NCBI RefSeq assembly: GCF_004765785.1
Contig: NZ_SBIT01000006.1
Span: forward strand, 1 to 64,000
DNA: 64,000 nucleotides
Source: Halorussus ruber
GTDB taxonomy: Archaea; Halobacteriota; Halobacteria; Halobacteriales; Haladaptataceae
Direction of reading: 5' to 3'
Position numbers and translations under genes: made by a program. Below, piece after piece: positions 48,801 to 56,129 of the stretch (position 1 is its first letter; every line of letters begins with the position of its first letter). The notes beneath the pieces are model-generated. The model saw only the letters and a program-made list of their open reading frames with translations, had not been told where the DNA came from and did no database searches.

Positions 48801-50342
48801 CAGGAAGTCCCGCATCCCGTCGGCCCCTTTCCGGCGAACTTCGGTGTTGAGGTGGTCGTCGTCCTCCGTCCGGTCGAGGTGGCGCTCGAACTCGCCCTGT
48901 TCGTCAGGGGGCACGATGAGTTCGTCTATCGGTCGGCCGACGGCCTCGCCCGCGTCGTAGCCGAACACCTCCTCGAAGGCCTCGTTGACCGAGTGGACAA
49001 CGGGCCGACCGTCGCGCATCCCGTAGTCCACGATTGGTTCGGGGACGTTCTCGAACAGCGCGGCGAATCGGTCGCGCTCGGCCTGTAGCGCGCTCTCGGA
49101 GCGAATGCGCTGGAGCGACTGGGCGACGTGCGAGGAGAGCAGTTCCGCGAGTTCGCAGTCGCTCTCCTCGAACGCTCCGGCTTCCTTCGAGACGGCCTGA
49201 AAGACGCCGATGTCGCCGATGGGGACCGTCAACGCCGCCCGGTAGCCGCTGGCGGCCGGGTCCACGCCCTCGTCGTGGAGGTTGCGCGTCCGAATCGACT
49301 CGCCCTCGCGGTAGGCGCGGGCCGCGAGGTTGTCCTCGGTCGAGACCGGCGTCGTGGTGTAGTAGCCGTCTGTCGGGATGCCCTTCGAGACGGCCCGCGG
49401 GACGAGTTCGCCGTCCTCGACGGTATCCACCGCGCAGAGGTCGAACTCCAGCAACTGCTCTGCGGTCTCGACCGCGAGGCGACAGACCTCCTCGGCGGTC
49501 TCGCACTCTTCGAGCATGACCGCGACCTCGTGGAGTTCCTTGGTCTTTCGCTTCTCGGCTTCGAGACGGTCTTCGAGTCGCTTGCGACGGCTCACGTCGC
49601 GCACGATGGCCGAGAAGTAGTGTTGGTCGTCGCGGACGGTCTCGCGGAAGGAGATTGCGAGCGGAATCTCCCTGCCGTCGCTGTGCCTGCCCGGCAGTTC
49701 CACGTAGTCGCGCTCGACCTGTCCCTCGTCGTCGCGGAGTTCGTTCACGGTCGCCCGGAAGCACTCGTGGACCGACTCGTCCAGCAGTCCCAAGACCGAC
49801 TCGCCGACGACGTCCGCGGGTTCAAGCCCGAAGACGCGCTCGATGGCGTCGTTGGCGAACACGACCTCACAGTCGTCGTCGATGGTCAGAATCGGGTCCG
49901 GCGACTCCTCGACCAGCGTCTCGATTCCGTCGCCGAGTTGGTCGCGGTCTCGCTCGGCGCGAACGCACTCGACTGTGCTCTCGACGCGCCGCGCCGCGCG
50001 GGCAGAAAGCCCGGACTCCGGTTCGGTCGAGACGAACGTCACGTTCGCGGGCACGTCGCCGACCGACTCGGCCAGCATGACGCGGGCGACTCCGGGGTAG
50101 AGTTCGCCGACCGCGCCCAGAAACTCGGGGCCGCCGACGTCGAGGAGGTCCGCCTCGGCGACCACGCAGTCGATGTCGCCGGTCTCGATGCGGTCGAGTG
50201 CGGTCGCCCCCCGCGACTCGCACCGGACCTCGGCGTCGGTCAACTCCTCGGCGATTGCCTTCGCGCGCGACCCATTCCCGACGTAGACGACCCGTAAGGC
50301 GTCTCCTCGCGCTCGGTTCCCGTCACCCTCCGGCTTAAGCAT
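45810..50342 (-). CDS. Giant PAS/GAF sensor with Bat-type HTH output
   Basis: A 1510-residue cytoplasmic one-component sensor-regulator. Residues 1-125 form a receiver-like domain. Alternating PAS and GAF domains follow: PAS about 140-265, GAF 275-415, PAS 420-545, GAF 550-685, PAS 690-810, PAS 820-940, GAF 950-1090, GAF 1100-1250. A Bat-associated domain (about 1265-1420) and an HTH_10 (about 1450-1510, TERQRSALDAAYYAGFFEWP) end the protein. A GAF-PAS unit is duplicated (ERDRFAALFENVPEP occurs twice). The ligands and targets are unknown. It converges on the VTT gene. Confidence 0.92.
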   Translation of the reverse strand: MLKPEGDGNRARGDALRVVYVGNGSRAKAIAEELTDAEVRCESRGATALDRIETGDIDCVVAEADLLDVGGPEFLGAVGELYPGVARVMLAESVGDVPANVTFVSTEPESGLSARAARRVESTVECVRAERDRDQLGDGIETLVEESPDPILTIDDDCEVVFANDAIERVFGLEPADVVGESVLGLLDESVHECFRATVNELRDDEGQVERDYVELPGRHSDGREIPLAISFRETVRDDQHYFSAIVRDVSRRKRLEDRLEAEKRKTKELHEVAVMLEECETAEEVCRLAVETAEQLLEFDLCAVDTVEDGELVPRAVSKGIPTDGYYTTTPVSTEDNLAARAYREGESIRTRNLHDEGVDPAASGYRAALTVPIGDIGVFQAVSKEAGAFEESDCELAELLSSHVAQSLQRIRSESALQAERDRFAALFENVPEPIVDYGMRDGRPVVHSVNEAFEEVFGYDAGEAVGRPIDELIVPPDEQGEFERHLDRTEDDDHLNTEVRRKGADGMRDFLLRTAGVSGERAGGYAIYTDITDRKQLERDLERANRKFEELHHVAVNLEGSDTAEAIYDETVAAAEEILQFDICGVAIEEGGFLVPKAATSEFDEDDYEILRADEGLAGRTYRRGETYVVEDIRQSDTGRRINDDLKSFLSVPLGDEGILQAGSRAVGEFDDEDAKLAELLVSHASEALQRVRSESALREERDRFAALFENVPEPTARYELRDGEPIIESVNEAFEVTFGYSEPEARGESIDDLLVPDDQQDEAVRLNERVGQGERVDAEVKRTAADGVRDFLLRNAEVSGDDGNYVIYTDITERKRNEERHRSMTEDVLDNTDVGIFVLDDEFDVAWANSAVGEYFGVERDAIVGADKRRLIETDIRDTVEDGDRFGDIVTATYDDNTSVEEFTCHVTPGDGRDERYLQHRSRPIESGLYAGGRVELYYDVTERVQREEMLDSLHRATRNLMAAERQSEICETVVETARNVLDIPHATVFRWDDDADLLEPYILPEDTVTSIGDAPTFDLGEGIVGSVFESGESEFFDNAWNDPRALDDGSPGIRSFGAFPLGDWGVVTVASANPEAFDDYEMDLVRVLAANAEVALNRAAREAELADQRSQLAELDRINEVIRDVDQLLVRASTREEMEQAVCDRLADSDHYRFAWTGEAMTGSNQAEPTAFAGVEEGYLETITEMRDETPRGPAQTALETAEVQVVQNVPEDDGFAPWREQALERGYRSAAAIPLRYRETVYGVLCVYADRANAFDDREQAVLAELGETIGHAINAAESKKALLSDAVVEVEFEIRDGEGFFARVPREEGGVFALDGVTMTSEGSFVYFMTVEGLAPDRVLERAEQADDVAQARLVNEHDDGNLFEFVYTGPSPLEELANHGGTLRDAKFTADGGRSVVELPRNVDVRSAVESIQDSIPGTKVVARRERERPERTVEEFRATLEEDLTERQRSALDAAYYAGFFEWPRESTGEEVSESLGVSAPTFHQHLRVSERKLLSAFLDE

Positions 50343-50483
50343 CGTCCCACGACAGACACTCCGTGGTTGTTAGCGTTTCGGCTTTCTCGATAGTTGAGAT
50401 GTTTTTTGGGCTTCGTGGCGGGGTTGAGTCAGGGTGGAGAAGGGATTGTTGTGCCAGCCACAGCGACAGCGAAAGTGAGTAGA

Positions 50484-50792
50484 AGCTAGCTACTGCCGAA
50501 GCCTAGGGCCCCCCGCCCCCGCCCCCCCCCGCGCCTCGTCCCCCCCACCCTCGCCGGCCGCCCCGGGCGCCCGACTCCACCGTCAGAGGCAAGCTCTGAC
50601 GAGCCTCGCTTCGTCGTCCGAGAGCAACGCTCTCGTGATCACGAAAATTTCCGATTTTCGAACGACTACGCTCAGCGAGACCTCGCGCGCGAGGAGCGGC
50701 GCGAGAGCGCCGCTCCCGCACGCGCCAGAAAGACAGATTTTCCTATAGTAAGAAATTAAAATTGTCCTCTAAACAATTGAAAAGGAGTCTAA
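50484..50792 (-). repeat. Dispersed GCTAGCTA repeat, copy 6 (reverse)
   Basis: On the minus strand it runs from an AT-rich flank (50745-50792) through hairpins and the 87-base block shared with copy 5 (50600-50686) to the end CCTAGGCTTCGG and AGTAGCTAGCTTC (50481-50505). A C-rich run (50508-50548) replaces the GGTTGGGGAGG side and could form a G-rich structure on the minus strand. The gap 50343-50796 otherwise contains nothing recognised. Confidence 0.8.
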
Positions 50793-50796
50793 AGAC

Positions 50797-51960
50797 TCAG
50801 AACGTGAATCCGTGCTTCGCGGTGACGTGGTGGGCTGCGGTCCCCCAGATGTAGTTCTCGCCGGGCCACCACGTCCGGGCGTTGTTGAACCCGCCGACGA
50901 GGACGCCCGCCTCGGGATTGTCGGGGTCCGGGTGGTAGTTGACCGACCCGCTGTCGCCGTCGCTGAAGCCCGACTGCTGGCCCCACTTGAGTTGGCCCTG
51001 CTTGCAGATGGCCCCGTAGGCGCAGGTGAAGCCGTCTACGGCCTGAATCTTCCCGGTCGTGTGGCCCGTCTTGACGCCGATCTTTTCGAGGCGCTCGCCC
51101 GCGGCCTTGAGGTCCGCGAGGCCGACCTTGGTGAACTGGCCGAGGACGCGGCCCGGCGACTCCTCGCGGATGCGAGCGAGCGGTTCGTAGCCGCCTTTCG
51201 GCCGGGCGCAGACCATGTCCGACTTGGGGTAGCCCGACCGGACCGTCCCGATTTCGGTCCGCCCGCCGTCGAGGAGATAGAGCGGTTTACCCTCGTTTCC
51301 GGTCCCGCCGAAGACGTGGTTCGCGGTGGCGAAGTACCGCGACCCGTCGGTCGGGTCGCGCATCGCCGGGGCGAGCGTGCCGTAGAGGTCGTCGCTGGCG
51401 ACCGCGACGCTCCCCGGCACGCCGTCGCCGCGGGTCGCCTTCGAGGAGTCGCCGTCGAGAAACTCGCCCACCTCTGCGGCCGACCCCGGACTCCGGTTCT
51501 GGCGCGCGTCGGTCGCCTCCACGCGCCGGACCTCGACCGGCGTCTGCTCGACGGTCTCGGGCACCTCGCCGCGGGCCTCCTCGGTCGTAATCTCGACGCG
51601 GATGGACGCGTTCCGGCCGCCGTACTCGCCCGGCGCGACCGCCGAACTCGCCACGTCCTCGCGCCCGATGACTTCGAGGTTCCGGTGGGCCGCCAGCGCC
51701 GACCGGAAGTCGTCGTACCAGTCTGCGGGCACCGTCTTGCGCCGCGGGCGAAGCTCGCCCGACTCCTCGTCGCGGGTCAGCCCGTACACCACCGGCACCT
51801 CGTCTCGACCCGCCGCCTGCACGTCGTCTGCGGAGAGAAGACTCGCCGAGAGCGCGCCGAACCCCAAACCTAACAGCGTGTTCACGAACCGCCGCCGTCC
51901 CATCGACCCCACCGATTCGTCGTGGACGGCGCTGGTCCGCGTGTCGTCGTGTTCCCCCAT
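50797..51960 (-). CDS. Tat-exported trypsin-like serine protease
   Basis: A 387-residue protein with Tat motif GRRRFVNTLLGLGFGALSAS (residues about 21-40). Residues about 180-387 contain a chymotrypsin-like fold: RYFATANHVFGG has the putative catalytic His, SDMVCARPKG a candidate Asp, and SGFSDGDSGSVNY the putative catalytic Ser in GDSGS. Residues about 60-180 may be a propeptide. It is presumably secreted. The ATG at 51960 was chosen over a longer frame to 52119; a promoter-like TTATTCTAAC lies about 65-75 bases upstream. Confidence 0.85.
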   Translation of the reverse strand: MGEHDDTRTSAVHDESVGSMGRRRFVNTLLGLGFGALSASLLSADDVQAAGRDEVPVVYGLTRDEESGELRPRRKTVPADWYDDFRSALAAHRNLEVIGREDVASSAVAPGEYGGRNASIRVEITTEEARGEVPETVEQTPVEVRRVEATDARQNRSPGSAAEVGEFLDGDSSKATRGDGVPGSVAVASDDLYGTLAPAMRDPTDGSRYFATANHVFGGTGNEGKPLYLLDGGRTEIGTVRSGYPKSDMVCARPKGGYEPLARIREESPGRVLGQFTKVGLADLKAAGERLEKIGVKTGHTTGKIQAVDGFTCAYGAICKQGQLKWGQQSGFSDGDSGSVNYHPDPDNPEAGVLVGGFNNARTWWPGENYIWGTAAHHVTAKHGFTF

Positions 51961-52009
51961 TTCCCCGACTACTGTACGCCGGACTGTCACTTGAAACTGC
52001 TTGTCCGCC

Positions 52010-52345
52010 AGCGGTTCGAGATAGTTAGAATAAGTCGAGACTCCGGATTGAGAAAAGTTAGCACGTGTCGAGCGCATCCGCGGCGGACCCACCGCGGATG
52101 CGCTCGGCCGACCAACCACCGGAAAGAGCTTTCTCAGTTACTCCACCGGAACGAGCCTGACCAACCACTCCACCGGAAAGAGCTTCGGCCAACCACTCCA
52201 CCGTGGGCGGGGTGAAGGGGCCGGGCGCTCGCGTTCACTTTAGTCGCTGGTCGGCCGCTATCCGACGCAACTACGTCCGTCGGATATGCCGGCCAGCGAC
52301 CGCGAGCGGCCGGGGGCTTCAGAAAACGTCCTCGCCGTAATCTCG
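52010..52345 (+). repeat. Dispersed GGGATGAAGGGGC element, copy 4, with tandem units and hairpins
   Basis: A 14-base-pair hairpin (GAGCGCATCCGCGG at 52070-52083 with CCGCGGATGCGCTC at 52092-52105) leads to three or four degenerate units of ACCAACCACTCCACCGGAAA followed by GAGCTT (52109-52200), then GTGGGCGGGGTGAAGGGGCC at 52202. A second large imperfect hairpin (TCGCTGGTCGGC...GCCGGCCAGCGA) and GGCCGGGGGCTTCAGAAAAC (52304-52325) follow. It fills the gap between the protease and the 86-residue protein. Confidence 0.7.
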
Positions 52346-52382
52346 GCGGTTGTTCTCGTCAGATTGCCATTTAAAAGACGAT

Positions 52383-52643
52383 TCAAGTAGTCCCCAGAAC
52401 AGCGTCCGTCTCGACCGACTCCGCCGCGTCGAGCGAGCAAATGTCGTCAATATCTACCTGCTCGACCTCGACCAGCACGCGGTCGAACTCCAGTTCTCGA
52501 ACGACCTCGCCGTCGAGCGACTGAACTGCCTCCTCGACAGCGGAAACCGCGCTCTCCTCGGCCAGCGTCACCACCAGCCGAATCGTCTCGCCGGGAATCG
52601 GGTCGCGGCGGAGCGACCGCACGGTGTGGCTCACGTAGGTCAT
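52383..52643 (-). CDS. Hypothetical small acidic protein
   Basis: An 86-residue soluble protein with alternating beta and alpha pattern: IRLVVTLAEESAVSAVEEAV, then LDGEVVRELEFDRVLVEVEQ, then VDIDDICSLDAAESVET. The pattern resembles a small ferredoxin-like or propeptide-inhibitor-like fold, but no family is certain. It follows the M24 peptidase gene by 10 bases on the same strand, so they form an operon. Confidence 0.7.
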   Translation of the reverse strand: MTYVSHTVRSLRRDPIPGETIRLVVTLAEESAVSAVEEAVQSLDGEVVRELEFDRVLVEVEQVDIDDICSLDAAESVETDAVLGTT

Positions 52644-52653
52644 GGCTCAGTCC

Positions 52654-53781
52654 TCAGAGCGACTCCCACGTCCGCGGCGAGTCGTTCAGTCGCTCGCACC
52701 CCTCGTCGGTCACCACCACGAGGTCCTCGATTCGGACGCCGAACTCGCCTTCGAGGTAGACGCCGGGTTCGACGCTGAACACCATCCCCGGTTCGAGTTC
52801 GGTCTGGTTGCCCTCCACGATGTAGGGGCTCTCGTGAACGTCGAGGCCGACGCCGTGGCCCGTCCGGTGGACGAACTCGTCGCCGTAGCCCGCGTCCTCG
52901 ATGACCTCGCGGGCGGCCCGGTCGATTTGCTCGGCGGGGACGCCCGGTTCGACCGCCTCGACCGCGGCCTGCTGGGCCTCGCGGACGGTTTCGTGGACTT
53001 GCTGGTAGCCCTCCGGCGGGTCGCCAGCGAACACGACCGTCCGGGTCTGGTCGCCGGGGTACCCGTCGAGGTAGGCCCCGAAGTCGAGGACCACGGGGTC
53101 GCCGCGCCGGATTTCCCGGTCGCCGTGGCGGTGGTGGGGCTTCGCGCCGTTCGGCCCGGACCCCGCGATGGTGCCGAACGCGACTTCCTCGCCGCCAGCC
53201 TCGGCGAGGAGACCCTCGATTTCCTCGGCGAGTTCCGTCTCGGTCATGCCGACGGCCTCCTCGCCGAGTTCTCGAATCTCGACGCTCACCCTGTCGGCGA
53301 GTGCGCCCGCCCGCCGGAGGGCGTCGAGTTCGGTCTCGTCTTTGCGCATCCGGAGGTCCTCGAACACCTCGCTGGCGAGGCCGAAGGTGGCCTCGGGCAG
53401 GGTCTCGCGCAGGTCTTGGGTGAACAGCGCCCACATCGTGTCGTCCACGAGGAGGTGACCCCCGCGCAGGTCCATCTCGTCGGCGAGTTCGGCGACGAGT
53501 TCGGTGGGGTCCTCGCCGTCGGCCCAGAGGCGAATGTCCTCGACCCACGAGGCGTCCCGAATCTGCTCGTCGTACATCTCGGGAGCGACGAAGGCGGGCG
53601 ACCCCTCTCGGGGGACGAACAGGAGGAGGTGTCGCTCGCCCGGCTCCTCGCGGAATCCGGAGGCGTAGAACAGGTTCGTACTCGGAAACAGGACGGCCGC
53701 GTCCGCGCCGACCTCGCCCAGTCGTCGCTGACACCGCCGGGTTCGCTCCTCGAACGCGCTCGGGCCGCTCGTGCCACTCAT
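52654..53781 (-). CDS. M24-family metallopeptidase (Xaa-Pro aminopeptidase/PepQ-like)
   Basis: A 375-residue peptidase. Residues about 1-130 form the creatinase N-domain. The pita-bread domain carries the metal ligands: the Asp of VVLDFGAYLDGYPGDQTRT (two Asp), the His of RTGHGVGLDVHESP, and Glu in FSVEPGVYLEGEFGVRIEDLV (two Glu). All five are present. It probably cleaves Xaa-Pro peptides in the cytoplasm. The ATG at 53781 has a strong TATA-like element 27 bases upstream, so the longer frame to 53874 was rejected. Confidence 0.93.
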   Translation of the reverse strand: MSGTSGPSAFEERTRRCQRRLGEVGADAAVLFPSTNLFYASGFREEPGERHLLLFVPREGSPAFVAPEMYDEQIRDASWVEDIRLWADGEDPTELVAELADEMDLRGGHLLVDDTMWALFTQDLRETLPEATFGLASEVFEDLRMRKDETELDALRRAGALADRVSVEIRELGEEAVGMTETELAEEIEGLLAEAGGEEVAFGTIAGSGPNGAKPHHRHGDREIRRGDPVVLDFGAYLDGYPGDQTRTVVFAGDPPEGYQQVHETVREAQQAAVEAVEPGVPAEQIDRAAREVIEDAGYGDEFVHRTGHGVGLDVHESPYIVEGNQTELEPGMVFSVEPGVYLEGEFGVRIEDLVVVTDEGCERLNDSPRTWESL

Positions 53782-53800
53782 GCGAGGGGATTGCGCGGGA

Positions 53801-53813
53801 TGCAATTTAAAAG
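53801..53813 (-). promoter_or_regulatory. TATA box of the M24 peptidase gene
   Basis: CTTTTAAATTGCA on the minus strand is centred 27 bases before the ATG at 53781, one of the best promoter matches in the window. Confidence 0.7.
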
Positions 53814-53902
53814 TACGTAAGAAGAGAGCGCGGGGGAAAGCGAGGAGCGCGGCGGCAGATTCCGGCGGCGGCAATTAAATACGATGGCGTGGTACTCGCT
53901 CC

Positions 53903-55126
53903 GTGGTTCGGGAGCAAGTGGCCGAGTTCTCGGTCGAGTACGTGCAAGCACTGGACGAGGAGGGGAACCTCGACGAGGCGCAGGCACCCGAGGTTGACGA
54001 CGAGGACCTCCTCGAACTGTATCGGCTGATGCGCCTCTCCCGTCGGACCGACGAGCGCGCCGTCGCGCTCCAGCGCCGGGGCGAGTCCGGAACCTACGCC
54101 CCCGGAATCGGACAGGAGGCCGCGCAGGTCGGGTCGGCGTTCGCGCTCGGCGACGACGAGTGGATGGTGCCCTCCTTCCGCGAGAGCGCGGCCTACCTCA
54201 CGCGGGGCGCGCCGGTCCACCGACTGCTGTGGTACGCGATGGGGATGGAGGAGGGCGCGGAGGTCGCCGACCGCAACACGCCGCCCTCGATTCCGGTCGG
54301 TTCGCAGGCCCTCCACGCCGCCGGACTCGGGTGGGGTCAAGCGATTCGCGGCGAGGACGCCGCCACCCTGACCTACTTCGGTGACGGCGCGACGAGTCAG
54401 GGCGACGTGTACGAGGCGATGAACGTCGCGGGGGTGCTGGACGCTCACACCGTCTTCTGCTGCCAGAACAACCAGTGGGCAATCTCGGTGCCCCGCGAGC
54501 GCCAGAGCCGGTCCGAGACGCTGGCCCAGAAGGCGGTCGCCGCGGGCATCGACGGAATCCAAGTGGACGGCAACGACGTGCTGGGCGTCCTCGGGGTCGC
54601 GCGGGACGCCCTCGAATCGGCCCGCGAGGGGAATCCGGTCATGGTCGAAGCGCTGACCTACCGCCAGTCGATGCACACGACCAGCGACGACCCGCGGGTC
54701 TACCGGACCGAGGAGGAGGAAGGCGACTGGGACGCCCGCGACCCAATCGTCCGGTTTGAGCGGTACCTCCGCGAGGAAGGCGTGCTGGACGACGACCGCA
54801 TGGCCGAAATCGCCGACGACATCGAGGCGCTCCTGAGCGACGAAATCGACCGAGCGCGCGAAGGCAGAGAGCAGGTCGAACCGGCAGAGATGTTCGACTA
54901 CGTGTTCGCCGAGACGCCGCCCGAACTCCGGCGACAGAGGGAGACCTTCGAGCGCGAGGAGGGCGAGAAGGGCGAGACTGCACCCGCGAGCGCCGAGGGT
55001 GGACTCCGAGGCGAGCGCGAGGCCGGAGGCGCGGAGATTCCGGAGAGCGTCGAGCAATCTGCGGGCGAGGCCGCCGAGGAGAGAGGGGACGAGGCCGACG
55101 ACGAGGAGGTGGGCGACCGTGGCTAA
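53903..55126 (+). CDS. 2-oxoacid dehydrogenase E1 component, alpha subunit
   Basis: A 407-residue E1 alpha (pyruvate or branched-chain 2-oxoacid dehydrogenase type). The thiamine-diphosphate motif is FGDGATSQGDVYEAMNVAG, ending near CCQNNQWAIS. RLSRRTDERAVALQRRGESG is the N-terminal signature. Residues about 340-407 are a Glu/Gly-rich low-complexity tail not seen in most homologues. The start is a GTG. It overlaps E1 beta by 8 bases. E2 and E3 genes are absent nearby, so the complex must be completed from elsewhere. Confidence 0.93.
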   Translation: MVREQVAEFSVEYVQALDEEGNLDEAQAPEVDDEDLLELYRLMRLSRRTDERAVALQRRGESGTYAPGIGQEAAQVGSAFALGDDEWMVPSFRESAAYLTRGAPVHRLLWYAMGMEEGAEVADRNTPPSIPVGSQALHAAGLGWGQAIRGEDAATLTYFGDGATSQGDVYEAMNVAGVLDAHTVFCCQNNQWAISVPRERQSRSETLAQKAVAAGIDGIQVDGNDVLGVLGVARDALESAREGNPVMVEALTYRQSMHTTSDDPRVYRTEEEEGDWDARDPIVRFERYLREEGVLDDDRMAEIADDIEALLSDEIDRAREGREQVEPAEMFDYVFAETPPELRRQRETFEREEGEKGETAPASAEGGLRGEREAGGAEIPESVEQSAGEAAEERGDEADDEEVGDRG

Positions 55127-56087
55127 CCAGATTCGACTCGTGGAGGCGGTTCGGCAGGCCCTCGACGAGGAGATGGCGCGCGACGAATCAGTGGTCGTCT
55201 ACGGCGAGGACGTGGGCGTCAACGGCGGCGTCTTCCGCGCGACGCAGGACCTCATCGAGGAGTACCCCGAACAGGTCTACGACACTCCTCTCGCGGAGGC
55301 CGCCATCCTCGGACTCGGCGTCGGCCTCTCGGCGGCCGGGTTCCGGCCCGTGCCGGAGATTCAGTTCGCCAGCTTCGCGTATCAGGGCTTTCACCAGCTC
55401 GTCCAGCACGCGAGTCGGATGCGGAGTCGAACCCGCGGGACGCTCGGCGTTCCCATGACCGTCCGGACGCCCTACGGCGGGGGCATCCGGGCGCTGGAAC
55501 TCCACTCCGAGAGCTACGAGGCCGGATTCGCCCACGTGCCGGGACTGAAGACCGTCGTGCCCGCGAACCCCGCGGACGCGAAGGGCCTGCTCACCGCCGC
55601 GATTCGGGACCCCGACCCCGTGATGTTCTTGGAGCCGACCAGTCGGTACCGGGCCTCCAGAGAGTCCGTGCCGGAGGGCGAACACGTCGTCCCCCTCGGC
55701 GAGGCAGAAGTCGTCCGCGAGGGCGAGGAGGTGACGGTGGTCGCGTGGGGAGCGATGGTGGCCGAGGCGCTCGACGCCGTCGAGAGCGGGGACGCCGACG
55801 CCGAGGTCATCGACCTCAGGACGGTCTCTCCGATGGACTCGGAGGCGATTCTCGACTCGGTCCGGAAGACCGGCCGGTGCGTCGTGGTCCACGAGGCCCC
55901 CAGAACCGGCGGCCTCGCGGCCGAAATCGTCGCCCGAATCAACGACGACGCGCTCTACTATCTGGAGGCCCCGGTCGAGCGCGTGACCGGCTACGACGTG
56001 CCCTTCCCGCTGTTCGCCCGCGAGGAGGCATATCGCCCCGACGCCGACCGAATCCGGCGGGGAATCGAGCGCGCGCTGTCGGCGTGA
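55119..56087 (+). CDS. 2-oxoacid dehydrogenase E1 component, beta subunit
   Basis: A 322-residue E1 beta. MANQIRLVEAVRQALDEEMARD is the standard start (GTG codon), and VVVYGEDVGVNGGVFRATQDL, DTPLAEAAILGLGVGLSAAG and FQASFAYQGFHQ-like FASFAYQGFHQLVQHASRMR are family signatures. It forms the heterotetramer with E1 alpha that decarboxylates a 2-oxoacid. The pair shares GTGGCTAA at the overlap. The substrate is probably a branched-chain 2-oxoacid or pyruvate; sequence alone does not decide. Confidence 0.94.
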   Translation: MANQIRLVEAVRQALDEEMARDESVVVYGEDVGVNGGVFRATQDLIEEYPEQVYDTPLAEAAILGLGVGLSAAGFRPVPEIQFASFAYQGFHQLVQHASRMRSRTRGTLGVPMTVRTPYGGGIRALELHSESYEAGFAHVPGLKTVVPANPADAKGLLTAAIRDPDPVMFLEPTSRYRASRESVPEGEHVVPLGEAEVVREGEEVTVVAWGAMVAEALDAVESGDADAEVIDLRTVSPMDSEAILDSVRKTGRCVVVHEAPRTGGLAAEIVARINDDALYYLEAPVERVTGYDVPFPLFAREEAYRPDADRIRRGIERALSA

Positions 56088-56129
56088 AAGCTATGAGACT
56101 CGGCGTCGTCTCCTCGACGAGGGATTCGA

